From Streptomyces sp. NBC_00775 (GTDB taxonomy: Bacteria > Actinomycetota > Actinomycetes > Streptomycetales > Streptomycetaceae): a stretch of 64,000 nt of DNA. Shown here one piece after another: positions 1 through 8,969 of the stretch. The DNA is taken from assembly GCF_036347135.1 (NCBI RefSeq), contig NZ_CP108938.1, positions 10,664,001-10,728,000 on the forward strand. Direction: 5' to 3'. The position numbers and the translations under genes were made by a program. The notes under the pieces are model-generated. The model saw only the letters and a list, made by a program, of their open reading frames with translations, was not told the origin of the DNA and searched no databases. Within the stretch, counting starts at the first letter, position 1; the number at the start of each line of letters is the position of its first letter.

Positions 1-489
1 CGGTTGATTCCTTCGCTCTTGGCGTTGCTGTGGCCGGTGGCGATGAACGCTTCGGTCTCGGGCCATCAGCGGTCGACGGTGGCGGCAAGCCAGCGCACTT
101 CGGGGATGTCGGCGTCTGCGCACCAGGTGAGGAACTTCCACCGCGGGTGGCCGACCTGGTGCCGGTTCGCGCCGGTGCGGGCGCAGGCGAGCAGGTCCGC
201 AGCCGCTCCTTGGCGATCCAGGCGGTCAGCAGCGTCATGCCGATCGCGCCGGCGTCGATGAGCGCGTTCCCCAGCTCGTGAACTGTTTGTCCGTCAGGTC
301 CTCGCGGTTGCGCAGGAGGCGGCGCCGGGCCTTCCACTCGGGGTCGGTGGCCCGCCCGCGCCTGCCGCGCAGGGTGGCAGTGGTCCGCCGCCGGACGATG
401 TTCAGCACCTTGTTCGCCAGCTGCACCACGTGGAAGTGGTGGACCACCACGATGGCGGGCGGCAGTCCGGGCCTCGCGCACCGCCGCAC
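1..489 (-). pseudogene. ISL3-family transposase remnant
   Basis: On the minus strand, 235-489 encodes residues typical of the middle of ISL3 DDE transposases (HFHVVQLANKVLN, then a basic GRRGR stretch and KARRRLLRNRE). The homology continues towards position 1 in other frames: a TWCADADIPE-like stretch, a TGA in frame, then WPETEAFI and NAKSEGINR. Several frameshifts and the internal stop make it a dead copy, and the C-terminus runs off the window edge. It is the part of the transposase that is deleted from the second ISL3 relic at 41925-42630. Confidence 0.75.
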
Positions 490-696
490 CGCTCAACTTT
501 GAAGACCCGCCTTGACGCCGCCGGAATCATGAACTTCTGCGTCTTGGCGGCCGCCCTGTCCTCCTGCAACTCCGGCATCTAGTCCACCGGCCGGATGTTC
601 CGCGGTCTGGCCGTCAACGGTGAAGCCCCGGCTCGTGAAGAGGTTCCGTGAGGGGCAGGCGGTCGCAGTCGGCGCCCATCTCTCAACAGCACGCAA

Positions 697-732
697 GCCG
701 CCTCCGATGCGCCGGAGCGGTACGGAGGCGGC
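697..732 (-). terminator. Stem-loop downstream of the surE-like gene
   Basis: Perfect 10-bp inverted repeat (GCCGCCTCCG at 697-706, CGGAGGCGGC at 723-732) with a 16-nt loop, about 55 bases past the surE-like stop. There is no clear U tract, as is common in streptomycetes. Confidence 0.45.
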
Positions 733-785
733 AGCCGGCTGGGAAACGTGCGGATCGTCCCGGGCCGCCAGGACGTGCGGATGTG

Positions 786-1691
786 CTACGGCCGCAGGTC
801 GCTGAGCAGCGCTGCTGTCCTGGCGAAGTCGACCGCGCCGGAGTTCCAGTTGGCTGAGATCGGAGTGACGGAGACCTTGTTGGCGCTCAGCGCTTCGACG
901 TCTCCTCCCTTCTGGGCAGGCTGTGAGGCGACATTGACGGTCACCTTCCACGTGCCGTCGCCGTTGTCGGTGTAGTCCGCCTTGAGGAACGGCTGGGGAT
1001 CCTGAGTGGTGAGCGCGGTGCCCTGGGCGGTCCCCGTGCCGTCCTTGCCGATCACCGGGTGGTTGACGTTCAGACCGACGCCCTCGGGCAGGAGCCGGCC
1101 GAGCTTCGCGCGGCCCTGCAGCCGTTCGATGAGCTTGACCGTGAAGTCGCTCGTCGGCTTCATCGCGTTGACCGTGGGCTCGTACACGGGTGCGGTGAGG
1201 CCGCCGGTGCTCACCGCGATGGCGGGGACGCCCTGCTCCAGTGCGGCGATCGCGCCGCCCACCGTGCCCGAGTGAGTGGCCAGGCCCGCGACATTCGGGC
1301 CGAAGTTGGTACCCGAGACCACCAGGTCCGGGGCCCGGTCGGAGAACACCTCGGAGAGGCCGAAGGCCACCGAGTCGCCGGGCGTGCCGTCGACGGCCCA
1401 CACGCGGGCCTCCGGATGCTTGACCGTCACCGTGCTCGCGCTCATCATCCTGGTCCCCGCTCCGCTCTGGTTGGTGAGCGGGGCGACGATGGTGACGTCG
1501 TACCCGGCGGCCGTCAAACGGTCGAACATGACGCGGATGCCAGGTGCGTTGTAGCCGTCGTCATTGGTGAGCAGGATGCGCAGCGGGCCGCTCGTGTCGC
1601 TCGGCGACGAAGCCGCCGCGGGCGTCGTGGCACCCAGCCCGGGCACACACAGCAGTAGGGCGGCCAGCGGCAGAACACGCTTGCGTCTCAC
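786..1691 (-). CDS. Secreted SurE-like 5'/3'-nucleotidase (survival protein family)
   Basis: 301 residues. A Sec-type signal peptide occupies roughly residues 1-28 (basic MRRKR start, hydrophobic core, AAA-type cleavage region). The SurE domain begins at LLTNDDGYNAPGI, where the paired Asp at 44-45 are the family's metal ligands; SGAG and SGTNFGPN motifs follow. Classical SurE proteins are cytosolic nucleotidases of about 250 residues; secreted versions are known in actinobacteria and probably dephosphorylate external nucleotides or phosphoesters. It stands alone, followed by a stem-loop and preceded by the MFS gene on the same strand. The substrate cannot be read from sequence. Confidence 0.85.
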   Translation of the reverse strand: MRRKRVLPLAALLLCVPGLGATTPAAASSPSDTSGPLRILLTNDDGYNAPGIRVMFDRLTAAGYDVTIVAPLTNQSGAGTRMMSASTVTVKHPEARVWAVDGTPGDSVAFGLSEVFSDRAPDLVVSGTNFGPNVAGLATHSGTVGGAIAALEQGVPAIAVSTGGLTAPVYEPTVNAMKPTSDFTVKLIERLQGRAKLGRLLPEGVGLNVNHPVIGKDGTGTAQGTALTTQDPQPFLKADYTDNGDGTWKVTVNVASQPAQKGGDVEALSANKVSVTPISANWNSGAVDFARTAALLSDLRP

Positions 1692-1805
1692 GTGGTGCTC
1701 CTTGGAGGTGTGTCGAAAGAGGGACCGGCGGACACATGAACCCTCGACATGTGTCCGCCGGGGTAGTGGGGCTCCCGGCCGTGGGCCGGTCGTCGGGCAG
1801 GGTGG

Positions 1806-3050
1806 TCAGCGGACGCCGCGGATGGGAAGGATCGCGAGGGCGCCCAGGAGCGCGAGAACGCCGCCTGCCAGGAAGAGGGAGCTGTATCCCCCCATCGTGG
1901 TCACGATGGCCGAGGCGACGAAGGGGGCGATGATCTGGGGCCCGGCGTTGGCAATGTTGAGGACACCCATGTCTCTCGCGGCGTCCTCGGCGTTCGGCAG
2001 CACCATGGTGACGAGCGCGGTGTCCACCGCCATGAAGCAGCCGAAGGCCAGACCGTTGAGGATGCTGAACACCAGCATCCCGGGCCAGGTCGGACTGATG
2101 ACGGGGATCAGGGTGACGAGGCCGGCGAGGGCCGCCGATACGCCGACGAACACCTTGCGCCGGTTCCAGCGGTCGGACAGGAGTCCGCCGACGATCGTCG
2201 AGACGGCCATGGCCACCATGGACACGGGGGTCAGGATCGCCATGGCGTCGGTGGGTTGCATGCCCTTCGGCAGGGCGATGTGGTCGTCCAGGATGTACAA
2301 CTGGTAGCCCACGACGGAGAAGTAGCCGAGCACCAGCAGAGCCCGTCCGATGAACGCCCAGCGGAAATCGTGGTGGGCCAGTGCGGAGAGGAAGGCTGCG
2401 ATCTTGTCCTGGCGGGACACCTCGGGCGCCGTCTGTTGCCGGGGCACGTCGCGGAAGTGGAACGACAGCAGCGCGGCTGCCGCGGACACCATGACGCCCA
2501 GAATCAGGTAGCCCGTGCTCAAGCTGTCGGCCGTACGTGTGGCGATCAGGACGCCCAGCGTGCCGCCGATGGGCAGGGCGAGGCCGACGAGTGCGGACGC
2601 GGTGCCGCGCCGGGCCAGGGGGACGCGGTCGGGCACGATGGCGGTCACCGCGGCCTGGTAGGTGTTCATGGTCGCCTGGACCAGGCACCAGCCGATGCCG
2701 AGGAGCAGCGCGGTACGCACCGTACCGAGGAAGATCAGGCCGGCGCACGAGACGAACGCCCCGCCCAGGATCCAGGGATTTCGCTTGCCGGAGCGGTCGG
2801 AGAGCGCCCCCGCGATCGGGTTGAACGCGGTGGCGAATATCGCGCTGACGCCCCCGATGATGCCCAGGATGGTCACCTTGTGGGCGGGGTCGATCGAGGC
2901 GATCTGAGTGGGGAGCAGTACCGAGCCCACTCCCATGTAGACCGCCAGCATGGTGGAGTTGGCGATCAGTAGAAGCAGCAGGAGCCCCCACTGGCGGGGC
3001 GTGTCGGCGTCCGCTGCCGCCTTCGGCTGGATCAGTTCGCCGGCGCTCAT
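1806..3050 (-). CDS. MFS transporter, drug/sugar permease type
   Basis: About 414 residues with 12 predicted membrane helices. The helix 2-3 loop GALSDRSGKRNP is a recognisable major facilitator loop motif, and a related GGLLSDRWNRRK occurs at the start of the second half. An N-terminal cytosolic tail of about 20 residues precedes the first helix. I chose the ATG at 3050; a GTG at 3059 is possible. The gene faces a long intergenic region with a LacI-type palindrome at 3201-3212, about 150 bases upstream, suggesting control by the LacI-family regulator at 7953-8969. It probably moves a small organic substrate or its breakdown product; direction and substrate are unknown. Confidence 0.8.
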   Translation of the reverse strand: MSAGELIQPKAAADADTPRQWGLLLLLLIANSTMLAVYMGVGSVLLPTQIASIDPAHKVTILGIIGGVSAIFATAFNPIAGALSDRSGKRNPWILGGAFVSCAGLIFLGTVRTALLLGIGWCLVQATMNTYQAAVTAIVPDRVPLARRGTASALVGLALPIGGTLGVLIATRTADSLSTGYLILGVMVSAAAALLSFHFRDVPRQQTAPEVSRQDKIAAFLSALAHHDFRWAFIGRALLVLGYFSVVGYQLYILDDHIALPKGMQPTDAMAILTPVSMVAMAVSTIVGGLLSDRWNRRKVFVGVSAALAGLVTLIPVISPTWPGMLVFSILNGLAFGCFMAVDTALVTMVLPNAEDAARDMGVLNIANAGPQIIAPFVASAIVTTMGGYSSLFLAGGVLALLGALAILPIRGVR

Positions 3051-3753
3051 CGCGACCACCGTGCGGCGGGGCAGGCGCGTGCAGCGCGACGGGACGGGGA
3101 GACAGGCATGTCGACTCCTCAGGGGTGGTGCGGGGGCAGAGCGCCAGAGGGGCCGCGAGGCTGGTGCGGCGGTGATGGGACGGATGCTCCCGAGAGCTAG
3201 TTACACGTGTTATCTCCGTGTGCAGACCTTGTGTAGCACCCTTCGTCGGGCTGCGCCAGAGGTAAGGCGGGCGGCTGTCCAACCTCCCATGCCTAGCTCG
3301 CTCTTTCCGGGCTGATCGGTTTCGGCGCGACAGGGGGTGGGGTGTCGCGCCTGCGTCCGAAGGCCTGCTGTCACGTGTAGCTGTCCTTTGCTCAGCTCGC
3401 TCGGCGTGCTGTGCGTAACGGTTCGACGGCGACCCTTATTGCGCACTTGTGGCTACCGTCATATTTACGCCATGCTGGTGCTGAAGGCCGGACTCTCAGC
3501 GCCGTACGTGCTGCGAGCGGCTCTTGGGCGGTTATGCGTGGCATGGCCGCGTCGCGCCTACCCGGCCCGCGCCGACTCCCACCCTCACGAGGGGTTGCCC
3601 CGGCTGCCTGTCGCTGGGCTGAACGCCGAATCCCAAGGCCTCACGCGAGGCCTCTTCGTGTTCTGGTGTCGCGCCGGCTGTCTCGACGGCGGAGCTCAAC
3701 CGTCACGCCTGAACCGCACCGTTGTGCGTTCTTGCATCAGGGAAAGGCTTGTC
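3051..3753. other. Divergent regulatory region without a gene
   Basis: About 700 bases between the divergent MFS and PAP2 genes. It holds one good LacI-type palindrome (3201-3212) and a weaker one (TGTCACGTGTAG, 3369-3380, three mismatches). An open frame runs through 3337-3753 into the PAP2 gene, but its translation is Cys/Arg-rich and unlike PAP2 N-termini, so I do not call it coding. Confidence 0.6.
3201..3212. promoter_or_regulatory. LacI-type operator (TTACACGTGTTA)
   Basis: One mismatch from the palindrome TTACACGTGTAA found at several places in this window, with the CACGTG centre typical of actinobacterial LacI-family sites. It lies upstream of the MFS gene. Confidence 0.65.
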
Positions 3754-4473
3754 GTGCTGGAAATGAACTCGAACAGGGACCTCGGCGGTAACCCCTCCGC
3801 CGAGCCTCGACGCTCCGTGCCGGCTGCTCCGCCCCGAGGGGCTCTTGCCGCCGGCTCCATCCTGTTGCTGACGACCTTCGTCATGGGCCTGCTGCTCAGA
3901 GGTGGTCAGCGGCCCTTCTTCCAGGGGGCCGACGAGCGCCTCACCGCGGGGATGGCCGGTTCGACACGCGGTTCGACGATGGAGTTGGCGCTGTTCCTCG
4001 ACAGGGTCGGCGGGCCGATGGGGGTGGTGATCCCACTTGCCGTGACGGGCTGCCTTGGCGTCTACGGCCGATGGAGATCTGCCCTCTTCTTCTTCGCGAC
4101 GAGCGTGCTCGCCAACCTGGTGGTCGTTCTGCCCCTGAAGGCATTTGTCGGCCGGGCCAGACCCCCGCATCCGTGGGTCCTCGTCAGCGATGGTTCCTTT
4201 CCCTCTGGTCAGGTGTTCATGATGACCACCCTCCTCGTCGCCGTGGGTGTGGTGTTCCTTCGTCCGCGGACGCGTCTGTGGGGGTGGATCGCCTTCGGAT
4301 TGCTCGTCGCGCTGATGATGTGGAGCCGCGTGTGGCTGCATGCCCAGTGGCTGAGCGACGCGCTCGCCGGCGCCATGGCGGGGGCGGGTGCCGGGCTGGT
4401 GCTGTGGAGGGCCTTCGCGGCGCTCCTTCGATGCGAGGCGGAGCGGTTGGCGGCCGATCGCCTGTGGGGCTGA
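3754..4473 (+). CDS. PAP2-superfamily membrane protein lacking both catalytic histidines
   Basis: 239 residues from a GTG at 3754, chosen because GGGAAAGG lies 6 bases upstream; an ATG at 3763 is the alternative. Six hydrophobic segments. The three PAP2 phosphatase motifs are recognisable: KAFVGRARP (KX6RP); SFPSGQ where active enzymes have PSGH; SRVWLHAQWLSD where active enzymes have His at the Gln position. Both the general-acid His and the nucleophile His are therefore Gln. The paralogue at 8865-9656 keeps both. Known family enzymes remove phosphate from lipid phosphates; this copy should be inactive as a phosphatase and may bind lipid or act as a partner. Confidence 0.85.
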   Translation: MLEMNSNRDLGGNPSAEPRRSVPAAPPRGALAAGSILLLTTFVMGLLLRGGQRPFFQGADERLTAGMAGSTRGSTMELALFLDRVGGPMGVVIPLAVTGCLGVYGRWRSALFFFATSVLANLVVVLPLKAFVGRARPPHPWVLVSDGSFPSGQVFMMTTLLVAVGVVFLRPRTRLWGWIAFGLLVALMMWSRVWLHAQWLSDALAGAMAGAGAGLVLWRAFAALLRCEAERLAADRLWG

Positions 4474-4503
4474 AGGCTCCGAGGCGGTCGCGGGCCGAGA
4501 TGG

Positions 4504-4545
4504 ATATGTCGAATCATTGACGTCCGTAAAAATAAGTGAATAGCC
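4504..4545 (+). promoter_or_regulatory. Candidate promoter of the type B carboxylesterase gene
   Basis: TTGACG at 4517-4522 with an AT-rich segment and GAATAG-like -10 near 4538-4543. The stretch TCGAATCATTGAC and the following CCGT resemble the promoter of the CoA ligase gene at 11619-11658, so a shared regulator is possible. Confidence 0.4.
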
Positions 4546-4617
4546 TGAGTTCGATCCGGCCTGCCCAAGGGCCCGTCCAGTCGCGCCCTCGGGCGTGAAC
4601 GAGGAGGAAACAAGATC

Positions 4618-6153
4618 ATGGCTGAGCAACCTGGTGCGGTCGCACCCCTGGTGGAACTCTCCGCCGGCCATTTGCGCGGGGCCGTCGAAGGCGGCGTCGC
4701 CGTCTTCAAGGGTGTGCCCTATGCGGCCCCGCCCGTGGGCGATCTCAGGTGGCGCTCCGCTCAGCCCCACCCTGGATGGACCGGTGTTCGCGAAGCCGCG
4801 GACTTCGGCCCCAGCGCGCCGCAGATGTTCAGCGAGAGCGGTGACCCCGTGCTGGGGGGCCACGGCTTCCCGCCGTTCGACGACGACTGTCTGACCCTCA
4901 ATGTGTGGACTCCGGCTGCCGACGACGCCCGGCGGCCCGTGATGGTGTGGATCCACGGCGGAGGCTTCGTCTCCGGGGCCGGTTCCTTGCCCTACTACTC
5001 TGGGGAGACCTTCGCCCGCAACGGCGACATCGTCGTCGTCACCCTCAACTACCGCCTCGGCCCCCTGGGTTTCCTCTACCTCGGCGCCGACCATGATGAG
5101 CCGGGGTCCGGAAACTTCTGGCTCACGGACCAGGTCGCTGCACTGCGCTGGGTGCACGAAAACATCACGCACTTCGGCGGAGACCCGGACAACATCACGG
5201 TCGCCGGCCAGTCAGGAGGCGCGATCTCCACCGCGGCGCTGGCGGGGCATCCCGCCTCTCAACGGCTGTTCCGCAGGGCCATCCTGCAGAGCGCACCCTT
5301 CGGTCTGCAGATTCCCGACCCCCAGGCCTGCGCAGAGCGCACCGAGACGTTTCTCGAGCTCGTCGGCGCGAGGGACGTCAAAACGCTGCGACAAGTCCCC
5401 TGGCAGCGACTGGTCGAGGCGACCATGGCACTGTTCGGGGCCAGCACCCGCTGGGGCTACTGGCCCACGCCCTTCCTCCCCGTCATCGACGGCGCCACCC
5501 TGTCCCGCCATCCCGCCGAAACGCTGCTCTGCGAGGGCGGTGCCGACATCGACGTCATGATCGGCTGGACTCGCGACGAGTCCAACTTCAGCTTCGCCCT
5601 TGGGCCGGGCTACGAGACGGCCACCAAGGAGCAAGTGATCGGCAGGATCGCCGACACGTTCGAGGGTGACGCACCCGAGGTGTACGCCGCTTATGAGCGC
5701 ACGCGGCCCGGTTCCCGGCCCCTCGATGTGCTGATGGACCTGATCAGCGACGAGCTGTTCCGCGTTCCCAGTCTGAAACTGGCGGAAGCCCGGGCAGAGA
5801 TGGGGCGTCCGGTGTGGGCGTACCAATTCGACTTCGAAACGCCCGCGCATCAGGGCAGGCTGGGGGCGGCCCACTGCCTCGAACTGCCCTTCGTCTTCAA
5901 CAACTTCGACAACTGGTCCAAGGCGCCGATCGTCGAAGGGATCGAACCCGCCGCCCGGCAGGGCCTGGCGCACAGCATGCACCAGGCGTGGATCTCCTTC
6001 GTTCGTGACGGAAATCCCCATCACCACGGACTGCCGGAATGGGCGCCCTACGAGGCGGACAGCCGCACCACCATGCGCTTCGACTCCGTCGTCTCGGCCG
6101 TCGATGACCTGGCGGGTCACTCTCGCAGGCTCTACGTGCGCGGGGCCCCGTAG
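4618..6153 (+). CDS. Type B carboxylesterase
   Basis: 511 residues, normal length for the family. Visible marks are GVPYAAPPVG near the N-terminus, the oxyanion-hole HGGGF, LNYRLGPLGF, and the nucleophile elbow GQSGGA (usually GQSAGA); the catalytic His is expected in the AAHCLELPF segment. No signal peptide, so cytosolic. It hydrolyses carboxylic esters; the acyl and alcohol parts cannot be predicted. The ATG follows GAGGAGG at 4600-4606. It ends convergently to the P450 gene with a stem-loop between. A second esterase of the same family sits at 27732. Confidence 0.9.
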   Translation: MAEQPGAVAPLVELSAGHLRGAVEGGVAVFKGVPYAAPPVGDLRWRSAQPHPGWTGVREAADFGPSAPQMFSESGDPVLGGHGFPPFDDDCLTLNVWTPAADDARRPVMVWIHGGGFVSGAGSLPYYSGETFARNGDIVVVTLNYRLGPLGFLYLGADHDEPGSGNFWLTDQVAALRWVHENITHFGGDPDNITVAGQSGGAISTAALAGHPASQRLFRRAILQSAPFGLQIPDPQACAERTETFLELVGARDVKTLRQVPWQRLVEATMALFGASTRWGYWPTPFLPVIDGATLSRHPAETLLCEGGADIDVMIGWTRDESNFSFALGPGYETATKEQVIGRIADTFEGDAPEVYAAYERTRPGSRPLDVLMDLISDELFRVPSLKLAEARAEMGRPVWAYQFDFETPAHQGRLGAAHCLELPFVFNNFDNWSKAPIVEGIEPAARQGLAHSMHQAWISFVRDGNPHHHGLPEWAPYEADSRTTMRFDSVVSAVDDLAGHSRRLYVRGAP

Positions 6154-6195
6154 CGAGACCGCGCATCGATCGTGTCGGCCACTATCTTCTGTGAA

Positions 6196-6209
6196 GTTAC
6201 ACGTGTAAC
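6196..6209. promoter_or_regulatory. Perfect LacI-type operator (GTTACACGTGTAAC)
   Basis: Perfect 14-bp palindrome identical to the copy at 10899-10912. Unusually it lies between two convergent genes, only 43 bases past the esterase stop, where no promoter is expected. Confidence 0.75.
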
Positions 6210-6338
6210 ATACGTGATGGCTGCCGTAGGGGAGTGGCCGCCCGGCCCCGGGCGAGGAGGCCGTCTGGCGCCGGGCGCAGCAATGCGTCTGCACCGACGC
6301 AACACCTCAGCGCCGGCCCAGTCTCGAAGAGGTCGGCG

Positions 6339-6370
6339 CGAAGTGCCGCCGAGCCATCGGCGGCACTTCG
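6339..6370. terminator. Bidirectional terminator hairpin
   Basis: Perfect 14-bp stem (CGAAGTGCCGCCGA / TCGGCGGCACTTCG) with a 4-nt loop, extendable by further pairs. It lies between the convergent esterase and P450 genes and can serve both. Confidence 0.75.
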
Positions 6371-6456
6371 TGCGTTGCCGGGCGTAGAGTGCTCCAGGAC
6401 CTGGGTCCGCCCCGTATCGGCATCACCCGCACCGAGCAGATGAGCCTCGCGCGTGG

Positions 6457-7827
6457 TCACCACCCGGTCATGGAATTCCACCAGCCCCACCGCTGTGGCG
6501 CTTCTCCCGGCGCCGCCTCCGCAATCCGCGTTCTCTCGGGAACCGGCAAGGCAGCCGGCGGCTCGTGCAGCGCCTCGGTGCGCTGCACGGGATCCGTCGG
6601 GCTGAAGACGACCGGCAGCGCGACCGGACCGCTGCACCACAGGGACTGCCTGGTGGCCACGACGGAGTCGGGGATGGCCGGCCGTAGCTCCGCGAGCCGG
6701 CGCAGTGCGACGTCCATCGCTGCCTCGGCGATCAGCCGGGCCATGTCCTTGGCGGGGCAGCCGTGAGCGCCCGTCCCCCAGGCCAGGTGTGCGCGGGTAC
6801 GCGTGTGTACGGCACCGCTGCCGTGGATGGCCGGGTCCGTGTTCGCGGCCACCAGGCACGGAATGAGCAGGTCGCCGGCGCGGATTGCGTGCCCCGCGAA
6901 CATGATGTCTTGCGTGGCCCACCGGCCGGCGATGTTCGGGACGGGCGCGTCGTCCATGAGAGTCCGCTCCAGGACGTCGGACGGGGTGAGGCGACCGGTC
7001 GCCACGGAAGCATTCACGTGGCGGTCGGAGAGCAGTAACCGCAGGGCGTTGCCGACCCAGTTGATGGTGCCGGGAGCCCCGAAGTACAGAATCTGCGCCA
7101 GGTTGTGCGCGATCTCCACGTCCGTCAGCGTGGTCGCGTGAGCCATCCAGGACGCGAGGTCCGCGCGGGGCGTGGCGACCCTGGCGTTCAGGAGTCGACG
7201 TATCGCTTCCAGCAGCTCGGCCTCCGCGTACCTGGCGTCATCGGCTGTGTCGATGACGGCGTTGACCAGCGCTTCCAAAGCAGGGATCGATTCGGGGGAG
7301 AAGCCGAGCAGTTGGGCGAAGACGGCCCACGCCAGGGGGCGGGTGTAGTCGGCGACCAGGTCCGCGCTCGCGCGTGGTGCCCAGTGGTCGATGAGGCGGT
7401 CGGCCTGCTGCTGGACCACCCTGCGCAGGCGTCGCGGATCGATGTGATCCAGGACGTCGGTCACGGCCTGGCGTTGCCGCCTGTGTTCCTGCAGGTCGAG
7501 GCGTGACACCGCCGGGCGCCAGCCGAGCATCGCCAACAGCGGCGCATCGGCCGCCAACCTGCCATCGGTGACGGTGTTCCAACGCCGCGCGTCGCTGGAG
7601 AAGAGGCGCTCGTTCCAGATCACTTCCAAGGCTGCCTGGTGGTCCAGGAGCAGCCATGCGGCAACGCCCGGAAGGATTTCGACGGGGGCGACAGGTCCCC
7701 AGCGGCGACGCAATTCCTCGTACTGGACGCGTAGGTCCCCTGGAGACAAGCCGTCGGAGAGTTGTTGATGGCGGCTCGCTGGACAAGGGGGCTGGGAAGC
7801 GGCACCGCTCCCACTGGTTGGATTCAT
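6457..7827 (-). CDS. Cytochrome P450 with degenerate ExxR motif
   Basis: 456 residues. The heme loop is WGTGAHGCPAKDMAR, with the Cys ligand in place of the usual FGxGxHxC sequence; the I-helix segment FGAPGTINW supplies the oxygen-binding Thr. At the K-helix the residues ERTLMDDAP stand where active P450s have E-E-x-L-R, so the usual ExxR Arg is not visible. CYP157-type streptomycete P450s are known to lack this motif. It is soluble and needs external ferredoxin and reductase, neither of which is adjacent. It is divergent from the LacI-type gene, with an operator in the shared promoter region. Likely role: oxidation of the regulon's substrate; substrate unknown. Confidence 0.85.
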   Translation of the reverse strand: MNPTSGSGAASQPPCPASRHQQLSDGLSPGDLRVQYEELRRRWGPVAPVEILPGVAAWLLLDHQAALEVIWNERLFSSDARRWNTVTDGRLAADAPLLAMLGWRPAVSRLDLQEHRRQRQAVTDVLDHIDPRRLRRVVQQQADRLIDHWAPRASADLVADYTRPLAWAVFAQLLGFSPESIPALEALVNAVIDTADDARYAEAELLEAIRRLLNARVATPRADLASWMAHATTLTDVEIAHNLAQILYFGAPGTINWVGNALRLLLSDRHVNASVATGRLTPSDVLERTLMDDAPVPNIAGRWATQDIMFAGHAIRAGDLLIPCLVAANTDPAIHGSGAVHTRTRAHLAWGTGAHGCPAKDMARLIAEAAMDVALRRLAELRPAIPDSVVATRQSLWCSGPVALPVVFSPTDPVQRTEALHEPPAALPVPERTRIAEAAPGEAPQRWGWWNSMTGW

Positions 7828-7903
7828 CGGATCGCTTCTCCGACCTCTCTTCGGGAGGAAGGTCCTCGGTGGTGGGTACCGTTCTTGAGTCGGCGGTCCG
7901 GCT

Positions 7904-7915
7904 TAACGCGTGTAA
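7904..7915. promoter_or_regulatory. LacI-type operator (TAACGCGTGTAA), likely autoregulatory
   Basis: Two mismatches from TTACACGTGTAA. It lies 38 bases before the LacI-type start and 77 bases from the divergent P450 start, the expected place for autoregulation and joint control. Confidence 0.5.
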
Positions 7916-7952
7916 CCTGGTTTTCCAAGGTCAGAACAGAGTCGGACAGGTG

Positions 7953-8969
7953 ATGCACCCGATGGCCCAGGAGCCGAACGCGTCGGCATCGATCACGAGC
8001 GCAGACGTGGCCCGCTTGGCCGGGGTGTCGCGGGCGACGGTCTCGTTCGTCCTCAACAACACCCAAGCGCACCGTGTGAGCGACACGACGCGAGCCCGGG
8101 TGCTGGCTGCAGCCCAACAGCTGGGATACGTCCCTCATGCGGCAGCGCGGTCGCTGCGGGCCGGCCGCAGCAATCTGGTGCTGATCCCTGCCTCCGTCTC
8201 GGCGGTCGGCGGTCTGGTCAGCAGCTGGCTGGACGACCTGCACAGCGAACTCGAACGGCATGGGTACATCGCGGTTCTCCATGCGGGCCGGTACTCCGAT
8301 GCGGCCGCCGGCGCTCGTGCCTGGGCGGAGCTGCGGCCGGCCGCGGTCCTCGCGCTGGACGGGGACCGCCTGACGGCCGGCGCGGTCGACGTACTCCGGC
8401 GTGCCGGGGTGCCTGCCTTGCTCGCCTTCGCCTCACAGCCCGTCGCCGGGGTCCACACCTTCGCTTTTGATCACGCCAGGATCGGCGAGGTGGCGGCGAA
8501 ACACCTGGTCATGCGGGGACGAGAGCGGATCGGTGTGGTCCTGCCGGGCGAACGCGGTCTGGATGTCTTCGCCCAGCCTCGCCTCGCGGGCGCCCAGCGC
8601 GTCGCCTCCCAGAGCACGGCGACGGTCACCGCCGTCCCGATGAACTACACCCGAGAGTCCGCCGCCGAGTTGGCGGAGCGGTGGCCGAGCCTCGGGCTCG
8701 ATGCCGTGTTCGCCTACAACGACGAGTACGCCACCTTGTTGATGCATGCCTTCCAGGACAGGGGCATCGCAGTTCCCGAGGAGGTGGCGGTCGTGGGCGC
8801 CGACGACCTCGTACCCTCCGCGCTGCAGCGCCCCCCGCTCACCACGGTGCGTCTGGAACTGCCCTCACCCGCTCAGGTCGCGGACACCATCGACGCGCTG
8901 CTCAAGGGAACGGACGTCCCCGAAGTGCCGCCGACGGACGCCGTCCTGGTCGCCCGGCAGTCCTCGTGA
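7953..8969 (+). CDS. LacI-family transcriptional regulator
   Basis: 338 residues from the ATG at 7953; an ATG at 7962 is also possible. The N-terminal HTH is clear (DVARLAGVSRATVSFVLNN), followed by the hinge helix AARSLRAGRS and a periplasmic-binding-like effector domain. The family binds palindromes with a central CG as dimers, usually derepressed by a small ligand. Palindromes of the form TTACACGTGTAA occur upstream of this gene and several neighbours (3201, 6196, 10899, 21472, 21640), so it is the likely regulator. The last 105 bases overlap the antisense 3' end of the PAP2 gene. The ligand is unknown; it need not be a sugar. Confidence 0.9.
   Translation: MHPMAQEPNASASITSADVARLAGVSRATVSFVLNNTQAHRVSDTTRARVLAAAQQLGYVPHAAARSLRAGRSNLVLIPASVSAVGGLVSSWLDDLHSELERHGYIAVLHAGRYSDAAAGARAWAELRPAAVLALDGDRLTAGAVDVLRRAGVPALLAFASQPVAGVHTFAFDHARIGEVAAKHLVMRGRERIGVVLPGERGLDVFAQPRLAGAQRVASQSTATVTAVPMNYTRESAAELAERWPSLGLDAVFAYNDEYATLLMHAFQDRGIAVPEEVAVVGADDLVPSALQRPPLTTVRLELPSPAQVADTIDALLKGTDVPEVPPTDAVLVARQSS

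Larger units (their letters stand above)
6154..6456. other. Convergent intergenic region with operator and terminator
   Basis: This 303-base gap between the 3' ends of the esterase and P450 genes holds a perfect 14-bp operator palindrome (6196-6209) and a strong stem-loop (6339-6370). No coding sequence is supported. Confidence 0.6.

Noticed and set aside
493..1401. A 302-codon minus-strand frame overlapping the surE-like gene
   Set aside because: Arg/Gly-rich out-of-frame shadow of the SurE coding region with no recognisable motif.
3337..3753. A 139-codon N-terminal extension of the PAP2-like gene at 3754
   Set aside because: The extension is Cys/Arg-rich, unlike family members, and a good ribosome site precedes the GTG at 3754.
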